From: Tilletia caries
Lineage: Eukaryota > Basidiomycota > Exobasidiomycetes > Tilletiales > Tilletiaceae
Length of the DNA stretch: 64,000 nt
NCBI GenBank assembly: GCA_032718865.1
Contig: JALUTQ010000004.1
Coordinates: 496,001-560,000, forward strand
Reading direction: 5' to 3'
Part shown: in pieces, positions 54,005-64,000 of the stretch
How the letters are laid out: the number at the start of each line of letters is the position of its first letter
Position numbering within the stretch: the stretch's first letter is position 1
Notes under the pieces: model-generated
The model's input: the letters and a program-made list of their open reading frames with translations, nothing else
Databases searched by the model: none
Told to the model about the DNA's origin: nothing
Translations under genes and position numbers: made by a program

Positions 54005-57000
54005 ATGAGGATTGAGGAACTTATCATCGATGGCTTCAAAAGGTGAGAGACATTCTTGCCTGTACAAGTATGCCCTCGCAGATGCTCACGGCGTTTCGTT
54101 CTCTTTGCGTCTGCAGTTATCCTGTGCGAACGACCGTCTCGGGGTTCGATCCCAGCTTCAATGCGATCACGGGTCTCAATGGCAGCGGCAAGAGTAACAT
54201 TCTCGATGCCATCTGCTTTGTCCTCGGCATCACAAATCTCACAGCAGTGAGTGCGCGCCATTCCTCTTCTTGAGCATGCCCATCCTCTGACGAGTTTAAT
54301 CCCTCCAGGTCCGAGCGAACAATCTACAAGATCTGATCTACAAGCGCGGGCAAGCTGGTGTTACCAAGGCATCCGTCACTGTGGTGTTTGACAACTCGGA
54401 TCGAAAGACATCACCCATCTCCTTCGAGAACTATGCGCAAATCACCGTCACCCGTCAAATTGCGATGGGTGGACTGTCCAAGTATCTGATCAACGGTCAC
54501 AAGGCGACCCAGCAGGCAGTGCAGAATATGTTCCAGTCCGTGCAGCTCAACATCAACAATCCCAACTTCCTCATCATGCAAGGCAAGATCACCAAGGTCC
54601 TCAACATGAAGCCAGCTGAGATTCTCGGCATGATCGAAGAAGCGGCTGGAACGCGCATGTTTGAAGATCGTAAGGAGAAGGCCATCAAGACGATTGCCAA
54701 GAAGGACCAAAAAGTGAAGGAAATCTGCGCAGTGAGTAGCTGGGAATATCTTTTGCGTGCTCTGCGACTCGATGCTGAACAAATGTCTTACATCCCCAGC
54801 TTCTTGACGAAGAAATCACGCCAAAGCTCGACAAGCTGCGGGAGGAAAAGCGATCTTTCCTCGAATATCAGAAGGCATCGTCCGAACTTGAGCGTCTTAC
54901 CCGTCTAGCAAAGGCCTATGAGTGGACAAGCTTCCGCGCCCGCCTCGACGAGCGACAAGCATTCGTCAAGAACAACGAGAAGGAAATTAGGCGCTCTGAG
55001 CAGGAGACCGAGGCTCTCAAAGATCAGATTACCAACATCGAGGAGGAACTGGCGCGGATCGAGCAGAGGAGAGAAAAGGAGCTGACAAAAGGGGGTCGCA
55101 TGCAAGGTCTCGTGGAGAAGGTGAAGCACTTGGAGAATGAGCTGGTCTCAGCAAGAGCTGTGCTCGAGCTCAAGATCTCCAGTATGGAGGAAGAGGGGGA
55201 GAAGGCCAGGGTCGATGCGAAGTCCATGGCATCTCTGAAGCAGCAACTGGCCGAAAAGGATCACGAGCTGGAGGAGCTGCGAGAAGTCTTCGCCGAGATG
55301 AAGACAGACTTCGACAAGAATGTGGCATCGCTCGAGAAGGAGGATGAGCTGCTTCAGACTCTTCTCACGGGCATGGCCAGCAAGAGTCAAAATAGCGACA
55401 CCAACGGTCAGGTCCAGGGCGGCTATCTCGGTCAAATCGCTGCGGCCAGGGCTGAAGAAGCGGCTGCCAGCACTGAAGTATCCCAGGCCAAACTTCGGAT
55501 TGCACATCTCGAAAAGGAGATTGCCGCGAAACGCCCGAAGGCGGAAAAGGCGAGGAAGGACAACGCCGGACTGCTCACGGAGCTGGAAGTCAATCGCAAA
55601 AAGGCCCTCGATCTAGAGCAAAAGCTGGGCAGGCTCAATTGGGACGAGGATAAGGAACGGAACGCCACTGAAGCCAGACACCACGCCAATGCACGGTTGG
55701 TCCAACTTCTGGAGAAGAGGGACGCTCTCAAGTCACAGCTGTCGCGGGCAGAATTCGAGTACGACGACCCTAGCCCCAACTTTGACCGTTCACGCGTGAA
55801 AGGCCTGGTGGTCAGCCTCGTCGAGCTCGACCGGCAGAAGAATGGACAATTCGCGTCCGCACTCGAGGTTTGCGCGGGTGGACGTCTGTACAATGTTGTC
55901 GTCGAGGACGAGAGGGTCGGCTCTCAGTTGCTCTCTGGCGGGCGACTGAAGAAGCGCGTAACACTGATTCCGCTCAACAAAATCAGCTCATTCGTGGCAT
56001 CGGCTCAGCGGATTGGCGCAGCTCAGAGGATCGCTCCGGGCAAAGTCGAGCTGGCTCTGAATCTGATCGGCTATGCCGACGACGTAAGCAAGGCGATGGA
56101 GTACGTCTTCGGTGACACGCTAATCTGCGCTGACGCGGATACGGCGCGCAAGGTCACTTTCGACAACGCCGTTCAACTCAAGAGTGTCACACTTGACGGG
56201 GACGTGTACAGTCCTCAAGGCACACTTTCTGGTGGAAGTCGAAGCAATGCCGGCAACAGCATTTTGCTCCAGATGCAAGAGCTCCGGGATCTCCAACAGC
56301 ACATTGATCAGTTGAAGGCGCAAATCGCGGAGTCGGACAGGCAAGCGAGGGCGTCTGAAGCGGCGCGCCATCAATTCCTTTCAGTCAGGAAGGAACTCCA
56401 GCTAAAGCAGCACGAAGTAAAGCTTCTCACAGACCAGATCGACAGCAGTAATGCGTCCAGAGTGAGTATTAGCGTGCGAGTATAGTCAGAAGCCAGAACT
56501 AACCGCTAGTACATTTCCAGATCATTGGGGAGGTGGAGACACATGTCAAAAACGTCGAAGAGCTTCGCGCAGCCATCACCGCAGCTTCAGAACGACAAAA
56601 GGCAGCAGCTGCCGAAGCCTCCAAGTTCGAAAAGGACTGGGCGGAGTTCAACAACAACAAAGACTCTAAGCTGGACGAGCTCCGTGCCTCGATCAAGCAA
56701 CGGAAAGCGCAGGTCGCGTCACAGAGTATCGTTGTGAAGAAGGCGACCAGCAATGTTCGCACCCTTGAGCTTGAGGTCGAAGGCATTAGGACAGAGATGA
56801 CGGCTGCTGAGTCGGCGATCAGCAGTGGTGACGAAGCCCGTGCTGTGAGCGAGAATGAGCTGGAGGAGATGAGGAAGAAGATCGACAAACTTCAGGTATG
56901 TTTTACCCAACGATGTGATTGTCGAGCTAAGAAGCGGAAGAACTTACTGTCCTTTCCGCCCACAGAGCAACGCCGAAGCAGCCCAAGCGAAGCTGAACGA

Positions 57001-58288
57001 GGAACGAGCGACGTTGGTGCAGTACGACGAGGAGCTCAGCACGCTTCGAGATGCCGCGAAAGCAAAGCGACAAGAAATCGCGGATGCAGAGCTGCAAGTC
57101 AAAGCTGCGAAGCACGACATTGAAAAGTCGAAGCAAGAATGCAGCTCTGTAGAAAAGCAAATCAAGCTGCTCGAGTCTCAATTTGAGTGGATTGGATCCG
57201 AGAACAAGTGAGTTTTTGACGCATTGAATCATGCTTCCCAAACGAAGAGGCACTGATACGCACTGCTGTTTCAAGGTTCTTCGGTCAAGCTGGCAGCACA
57301 TACGATTTCGGCAAGCACAACATGAGTGACGTGCGAAAGGCCTGCAAGAAGTTGGAAGAACAACAAGCGGGCATGAAGAAAAAGATCAATCCCAAGGTCT
57401 TGAACATGATTGACAGGTAAGAACACTGACAGAGCGTCCTCTTCGTAGCATCGGAACCTGACATCCCGCTTCCGTACCGCCCACAGTGTTGAGAAGAAGG
57501 AGTCCAGCCTGAAGACAATGATGTCGACGGTCCTGAAGGACAAGAACAAGATCGAAGAGACGATTGAAGAACTTGACCGGTATAAGCGAGACGCACTGCA
57601 ACGAACCTGGACGAAGGTGAACGGGTATGTTTGTTGTTTCATCGTGTCTGGCACAAGGAGGGACCGGTCATCTCATCCATTGTTCCGCTTCTTTTCAGTG
57701 ACTTTGGCGACATCTTCAACGAGCTTCTTCCTGGAAACTATGCGAAGCTGCAACCTCCCGAAGGACACGATGTGACCCACGGTCTCGAGGTCAAAGTCCG
57801 ACTAGGAGAGATCTGGAAGCAGAGCTTGACGGAACTTAGTGGAGGACAAAGGTAAGGGTGCCCAGATCCTGAACGGCCTTCCGTGCATGATTGACTGAAT
57901 GTTCGTTTCTTGTGACCTTCACAGATCTCTGATCGCACTCAGCTTGATCATGTCTCTGCTCCAGTTCAAGCCTGCGCCCATGTACATCCTTGACGAGATC
58001 GACGCCGCCCTCGATCTGTCGCACACGCAACATATCGGCCAACTCTTCAAGTCGCGGTTCTCAGGCTCCCAGTTCATCGTCGTTTCGCTCAAGGAAGGAC
58101 TGTTCACGAATGCCAACGTCCTCTTCCGAGCCCGTTTCCGCGATGGCACAAGTATCGTCGAGCGGGTGGCACAGCGCGGTGGTGATCAGGGCCGGGCGGG
58201 TGGGGGAGATAAGGAGAACGCAGCTCCAAGGATGGGTGGGACGCGGGTTGGGAAGTCAAGGGCGGGCGGGGCCATGCGTGCAAATTGA
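54005..58288 (+). CDS. SMC2: SMC2 condensin ATPase
   Basis: Ten exons: 54005-54042, 54117-54246, 54309-54731, 54800-56461, 56521-56895, 56966-57207, 57276-57416, 57487-57624, 57699-57851 and 57925-58288. They give 1221 residues, normal for SMC2. The N-terminus [18 protein letters not shown] is followed by Walker [10 protein letters not shown] and the SMC2-type [12 protein letters not shown]. Long coiled coils flank a hinge at about 530-690 ([20 protein letters not shown] and after). The C-terminal head has signature LSGGQRSL and Walker [13 protein letters not shown]. With SMC4 it forms the core of condensin, which compacts mitotic chromosomes. The Gly/Arg-rich last 35 residues are a variable tail. 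Confidence 0.95.
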
Positions 58289-58525
58289 ATCGGATTATTG
58301 TCTTCTATCTCTGCCTACACTTTCTAATCGCCACGCAGCTGCATCGCTCTTCCTTCCTTGTCCTACGGCGCGAACACCGAAGCTGTGTCGTCTATACATA
58401 GGAGAACGTATCATTTCATTGAGGCACTTGATAGGTTTACTATGTTCTTTGAACCTTTGCTTTTTTTTTTACTTCCCACACCCTTACTCTGGTTGGGTGG
58501 GTGATCCGTTTCTTGACATCCATCA
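58289..58525. other. Convergent 3' region SMC2 / URA2
   Basis: A 237-bp interval between two stops with a T-rich run at about 58461-58471. It contains both 3' ends. Confidence 0.5.
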
Positions 58526-61500
58526 TCACCGGTCCCCAGCGAGCACCATGGTGAGGAGGGCCACTGTGGAATGAGTAAGTACGAGTGAGGTCAGTCGATG
58601 TTTCCTCTGTGATGAAGCATGATAAAGGTGAACTCACTTCGCACGAAGAGACCGTACCGCATCTGCCGGAAGTAGGCCGCTCTGCTGTCATAGTCAACCT
58701 CTGGGTCGATCTCGCTGACACGAGGCAGCGGGTGCAAGACGACCATCTCCTTCTTTGCACGCGCCAGCACATCGCTGTTCACGACGTACGAGTTCTTGAC
58801 AGCATCGTACGCCTCCTGCGACTCGAAGCGCTCCTTCTGTATCCTCGTGACGTAGAGAACATCGGTGTGGCCGATGACGGCGTCGAGGTCGCTCGTCTCG
58901 TACTGCGTGATGCCCCGTCTTGCGGCATGCTGCTTGATGTCGGAAGGCATGGCCAATGATGAGGGGGACACATAGTTGAGTGTCACACCGTACAGGCACA
59001 AAAGCTTCACAAGCGAGTGAGCAGTCCGGCCATTCTTCAGGTCACCAAGGATCGTCACGGACAGACCGCTGACGGTACCGAGCTCTTCTCGGATCGTGAA
59101 GATGTCAAGGAGAGCCTGGGTGGGGTGCTCGCCCGTGCCATCACCGCCGTTCAGCACTGGCACCGGCGAGAACTTGGCAGCAAGCTGCGAAGAGCCGACG
59201 CTGGGGTGGCGCAGCACAATGGCGTCGGCGTAGCATCCCAACGTCCGGATCGTGTCCTGGAGCGTCTCGCCCTTGTTGACCGAGGACCGGCTGGTGTTGA
59301 TCGTCACGACCTGACCTCCGCACCGAACCATAGCAGCCTCGAAGCAGGAGGATGTACGAGTCGACTCCTCGTAGAACAGTGTGCAGAGCACCTTACCGCG
59401 AAGGATGTCAAGAACGCCCTGCCGTTCGACCAGCAGCCGCATCTCCTGCGCAACCGTGAAGAGAGAGTGCAAGTCTTCACGGTCGAACTGTTGGACCGAC
59501 AGGATGTGACGGTGCGCGAACGAAGGCCGGTGGACAATCGTTCGCAAGCCAGGACCGACAGCCTTCGACTCGAAAGAGTCGGGGAACGTGCCCGAGTCCA
59601 AGCTGACTCGGTTGGGCAAGGGTGACCGCTGAGGCATCAGGGCGGACGAGGAGGATCCTACCGCAGCGTGCGACGCCGCACCGAAGGAAAGAACCTCCGT
59701 GCTGCGAAGGATCGGAGATTTCATCGTGCCAGCAGAAGGTAACAACTGTGGCGAAGTGGTCAGATCCGCACGGTCTGATCCCCGCTGCATCGAGGCGTCC
59801 GAGAAGGAAATTCTTCGCAAGGCTCCCTTGGTGGGCACAGTCAACACGGGCGAAACGCCAGAGATGTTGGTGCCGAGAGTACCATCCGACAGCGTCTCTC
59901 CGTCCACGACGACAGCCTTGCCTCGGAGGCTGACGCGGTGCACCAGGCCAAGCGTCGCACGCGACTCGAGAGGGCTCCAGTACGACCGCTTCAGGAAGGG
60001 TGCGGGTCTGTCGACCTCAACAACAACCTGAGTCGAAGGCTGCTCCGGTAATCTGAACAGCTCCCGAGGGTTGGTGTAGAGTCGGGCCACTATGTCGTCC
60101 AGAGTGAGACGTCGGACGGCGACTGCATCCAATAGCAGACGAATGCTCTCCTCGATGCCGCTTGCAGGCGAAGCCGGTTGACCGAGCTCAGTGGCGAGCT
60201 GGTAAGGCGTGGTGCCGACGGAGAACATGTCGACACTGTCAATGTTCTCCCACAGCGCCGCCTGGTCTTCGGTCGAAGGCAGGCACGTCGCCGCCGGGTA
60301 CATCTCAGCGGTGAAGAACAGGGCGTAGACGGTGCAGTCGCACGTCACCTTCAAGCCCTTGCTCTTGGAGAGCACAATGAGCTGCATGTCGTCCCGGCTG
60401 ATCACGTTCGTCACGTGAATGCTGCGGTTGTGCAAGCTGGCCAGGAGCAGGATGGAGGCGAGGTCGGTCCCCCGGGCGTCCGTCACGATGGGCAGAGCCT
60501 CAGGCCAGCTAGCAAAGTGATGTGCTATGGCGGTAGCCTTGCTCAGATTCTCGCCCAGGCCGTGGAAGGGGAGCAAGAGCGAGCGAGTCCGCTCCGAAAG
60601 CTCCTCGACCTCGGTGTAGTTCTTGGCGGTAGCCGACAGAGACAAGGAAACGTCACAGTGAGCTGCACCGGCTATCTTGCCCTCCGCAATGGTGAGCGAA
60701 GCCTCGTCCGAAATGCTGCTTCCCAAGCCGACGGGCAGGAGCTGCACTGTGGTGAAACCACCAGCCAACGAAGCCTTCGTGAGCTCGACCAGTTGACGGG
60801 CACCCTCGGCGGGGTCGGCCACAGTAGGCAAGAACGCCTGGATGTTGATCAGACCAGGGAACGTGTGGGTTATGTGGCTCGTCTTGAAGTCGATCGGAAT
60901 GACATCGAAGTCAGAGCCGCTCTTCCTGTGACGGGCGAGGGCCTCGACGAACAGCTTGGCATTCTTGACATTCGTGATGAGCGGAATGCTGCGGTCGATT
61001 GCAAGTCGGCGGGCACGGTAGCCCATCGAGGTGAAGGACACGGGACGACGGTACTTGTTCTTGCTCGGGAGCGAGATGAAGAGCGAGATCGTGCCCGCGG
61101 TCAACTGGCTCAAGAGCGAGTAGGACGCCTTGACGCTGTCCTCCGTCTTCCAGTCCTCGTCCTCCGGCAAGGCCTCCAGGTGGTTGACAGGAATACCATG
61201 CTCGTTGTAGAAGTCAGCCGAGCCGGACGAACCGTACAGGGTAAAGCCAAGAGCATGCAGTGTCTGGACGGTGTGGAGGAGTTCTTGCTTTTCGCTGAAA
61301 CTTCCGATCGAGAGGAGGACGTTCTTCGTGGGTAGCCGGATGCCCGAGGCGATCATGGCCTTGAGGTAGGCCTCATACTTGTCCCGCCCAAAGCACGCGA
61401 CCTCACCAGTCGAGGCCATCTCGACACCCAGGATGGGGTCGGCACCGGCCAGACGACTGAAACTGAACTGTGGCACCTTAACGCCGACGTAGTCCTTGGG

Positions 61501-64000
61501 AAGGGTCACCTTCGGGTAAGGATCGACGGGAAGACCGAGCATGACCTTGGTGGCCATCTCAATCGCGTCGACGCCCGTCACCTTACTGACGAAGGGGAAC
61601 GAACGAGCAGCCCGAACGTTACACTCGATCACCTTGATGTCATTGTTCTTCGCAATGAACTGGATGTTGAAGGGACCAGTGACGTGCAAAGCGGCCGCAA
61701 TCTTGGCCGTGGCGACCTCGATCCGTCGGACTGTCTCCGGGTCCAAGTCTTGCGGAGGGAGAATGAGAGTCGCATCGCCCGAGTGCACACCGGCATTCTC
61801 GACGTGCTCGGAGATGTAGTGCATAAGCATCTTGCCGTCCCTGGCGACAGCGTCCATCTCGATCTCCTTGGCACCTTCAAGGTACTTGGTGATGACGACA
61901 GGGTGGTCGCGGTTCACAGCCGTCGCTTGCGACAGGTAGCTGCTCAGATCCTCGGGAGAGTAGACGACGTTCATGGCCGCGCCACTGAGCACATACGAGG
62001 GCCGCACAAGCACAGGGTAGCCGAATCGTGCACAGGCCGAGTGAGCCTCCTCGAAGCTGGTCAACTCCTTCCACATCGGCTGGTCGACCTCAATCTTGTC
62101 AAGCATGCGCGAGAACTTGTATCGGTTCTCGGCCATGTCGATCATCTCTGGCGACGTGCCCAGAATCTTGACCTGCTGACGGTGCAGAGGGATGGCAATG
62201 TTGTTGGGCGTCTGACCACCCATAGAGATCACTACTCCGCTGGAGCTCTCCGCCTGGTAGATATCAAGGACCGTCTCGAGGGAGATGTTCTCGAAGTAGA
62301 GCCGATCGGCCTCGTCGTAGTCGGTCGAGACCGTCTCGGGGTTGTAGTTCACCATGACCGTCTTGTATCCGTGCTCGCGCAGAGTACGAATGGCACGTAC
62401 CGCACACCAGTCGAACTCGACTGAAGAGCCGATACGGTAGACACCCGACCCGAGCACCATCACGCCCTTGTCGGTGAAGTCCACATCATGCTCCGTCGCC
62501 GAGTAGGTGAGGTCTACGTACCGGGGAAAATAGATATCAGACCTTGAGTTTCCACGCGCATGCAGGTCCCTAACATGAGCTGAGGCCACTCACAAAGGTA
62601 GTTGGTGTAAGCAGGGAACTCCGCAGCAACCGTGTCAATCTGCTTGACAAAGGGCGAGATGCCATGCTCTAACCTGAGCCTCCTTATCGCCAACTCGTTA
62701 CTTCCCAAAATCTTGCCCAGCTGCTTGTCAGAAAAGCCGAGCTGTTTGGCCTGACGAAGCTGAGCAGGGGCAATCTGAGCGGCTGTGAAGGAGCCGAGCG
62801 CCTTGGAAGCCTGGTTGATGCCGGACAGACGCTGGAGGAACCACCGGTCGATGTTGGTCAGTTGGTGGATCTTGTCGACGCTGTAGCCGAGGTCGAGCGC
62901 GTTGGCGATGGCAAAGATGCGGCGGTCCGTAGCATTCACGAGCTCCTCGTCAATCTCGTCGAGAGTTACCTTGTCGTTCTGCCCAACCCGAGTATGAGAC
63001 ATAACTGTGAGCCTGGTACTGACGCGTGTTGACAGACGGCAGCAAAGACTAGATAAGGACTCACCTGTCCAAACCCATCGTTCGAGTAGTCCGCCTGCCG
63101 AATCGCCTTCTGGATAGCCTCCTCGAATGTCCGTCCAATACTCATAACCTCACCCACACTCTTCATGCTACTTCCCAGCTTGCTGCTGACCCGCACAAAT
63201 TTTCGCAAATCCCACCGCGGCATCTTGCAAACGACGTAGTCCAAACTGGGCTCAAAGCACGCGCTCGTCTCCCGCGTCACGCTGTTCCGGATCTCGTTCA
63301 GCGGGATGTTGAGACCGAGCTTGGCGGCGATGAAGGCGAGCGGGTAACCCGTCGCTTTAGACGCCAGGGCCGAGGAACGCGACAGACGCGCGTTGACCTC
63401 GATGATGCAGTACTCCTTCGAGTGCGGGTTGAGCGCGTACTGGATGTTGCACTCGCCGACGACGCCGAGGTGCCGGATCACATTCACCGCCGTCGTCCGG
63501 AGCATGTTGTAATCTTCGTCCGACAAGGTCTGCGAGGGCGCAATGACGATCGAGTCACCGGTGTGGATGCCCAGGGGATCAAAGTTCTCCATGTTGCACA
63601 CCGTGATGCAGTTGTTCCGGCAATCGCGCACGACCTCGTATTCGACCTCCTTCCAGCCCTTCATACTCTTCTCGACGAGAACCTGGGGACTGTTGGCGAA
63701 TGCTTGGGCGCACAGCTTGCGCAGCTCATCTTCGTTGTTGGCGAATCCACTGCCCAGACCACCGAGCGCGAAAGCGGCACGGACAATGACGGGGAACCCT
63801 ATACTTTGCGCCGCGACGAGGGCTTCGTCCCAGTTGACTGCACTGGCGCTCTGTGCGCAACGTTCCCCAATCTCCTCCATGGCTCGCGCGAACAATTCAC
63901 GATCCTCCGTGGTGACGATGGTCTGAATGGGCGTGCCGAGCACGCGGACGCCCAGCTTAGGAAGCTCGTCGTTGATCTTGATACCGACATTGAGGGCAGT
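58526..64000 (-). CDS. URA2: URA2-type multifunctional pyrimidine enzyme (CPSase-DHO-like-ATCase), 5' partial
   Basis: Exons in the window: 64000-63065, 62978-62594, 62513-58638 and 58563-58526, giving 1744 residues. The glutamine amidotransferase and first part of carbamoyl-phosphate synthetase lie beyond the window. Visible CPSase motifs include [35 protein letters not shown] and [20 protein letters not shown] dihydroorotase-like domain follows (about 60030-60940) without the HxH metal motif (INIQAFLP instead), as in fungal Ura2, where it is inactive. Aspartate carbamoyltransferase ends the protein: [31 protein letters not shown] and [10 protein letters not shown], then a last exon [12 protein letters not shown]. 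The enzyme starts UMP synthesis in the cytosol and is normally inhibited by UTP. Confidence 0.96.

Noticed and set aside
60178..61335. 385-codon + strand frame opposite URA2
   Set aside because: Antisense to the CPSase/DHO-like part of URA2. Long only because codon bias leaves few stops on the opposite strand.
1..64000. CRISPR arrays, bacterial operons, riboswitches
   Set aside because: Spliceosomal introns and gene content show a nuclear fungal genome; no regularly spaced repeat array was seen.

Overview
This window comes from a nuclear fungal chromosome, almost certainly Basidiomycota. Genes are densely packed on both strands. Most are split by 60-90 nt introns with GTGAGT-type donors. The house-keeping set is typically fungal (VID21/EAF1, SRP54, SEC22, MCX1/ClpX, CDC9, SMC2, CAF16, and URA2 with an inactive dihydroorotase-like domain). 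The mobile DNA includes a Plavaka-type transposase, a family known mainly from basidiomycetes. I cannot resolve the genus or order from sequence alone.

Layout. At 1-73 is the RGG-box tail of an upstream gene. VID21 (440-5119, -) and SRP54 (5641-7795, +) diverge. A decayed NIMA-type kinase lies at 8.9-9.8 kb. A large single-exon gene of unknown function (10528-13218, -) and a long-chain alcohol oxidase (13950-16202, -) follow. From 17.0 to 23.4 kb lies a dead Tad1-like LINE (-).

The block 24.1-33.0 kb looks like one large DNA transposon. A divergent pair, an unknown 401-residue protein (25577-27263, -) and a Plavaka-type transposase (27662-32248, +), is flanked by diverged inverted repeats. 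The transposase gene is open across all 12 exons except for one lesion: a 357-bp miniature LTR retroelement (TRIM/SMART type, 80-bp LTRs, 5-bp target duplication) in exon 3. From 32.2 to 37.8 kb there is gene-poor, low-complexity DNA.

The rest is mostly genic: CAF16 (37837-38948, -), an intron-containing tRNA-Trp (39169-39272, +), a palindromic MITE-like repeat (39363-39846), a secreted multicopper oxidase (40204-42872, -), a dead Tc1/mariner element with intact terminal repeats (43401-44972), SEC22 (45321-46396, -) divergent from MCX1 (46670-49603, +), CDC9 DNA ligase I with 18 exons (49796-53452, -) divergent from SMC2 (54005-58288, +), and the 3' two-thirds of URA2 (58526-64000, -), whose 5' end is outside the window.

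The genic parts are stable core functions: secretion (SRP54, SEC22), chromatin and chromosome maintenance (VID21, CDC9, SMC2), mitochondrial proteolysis (MCX1) and pyrimidine synthesis (URA2). The 17-37 kb stretch is an accessory, transposon-rich island. Exon joins given below were derived by hand from GT/AG sites, reading-frame continuity and family alignment from memory. For every multi-exon gene the phases add up to a whole number of codons.
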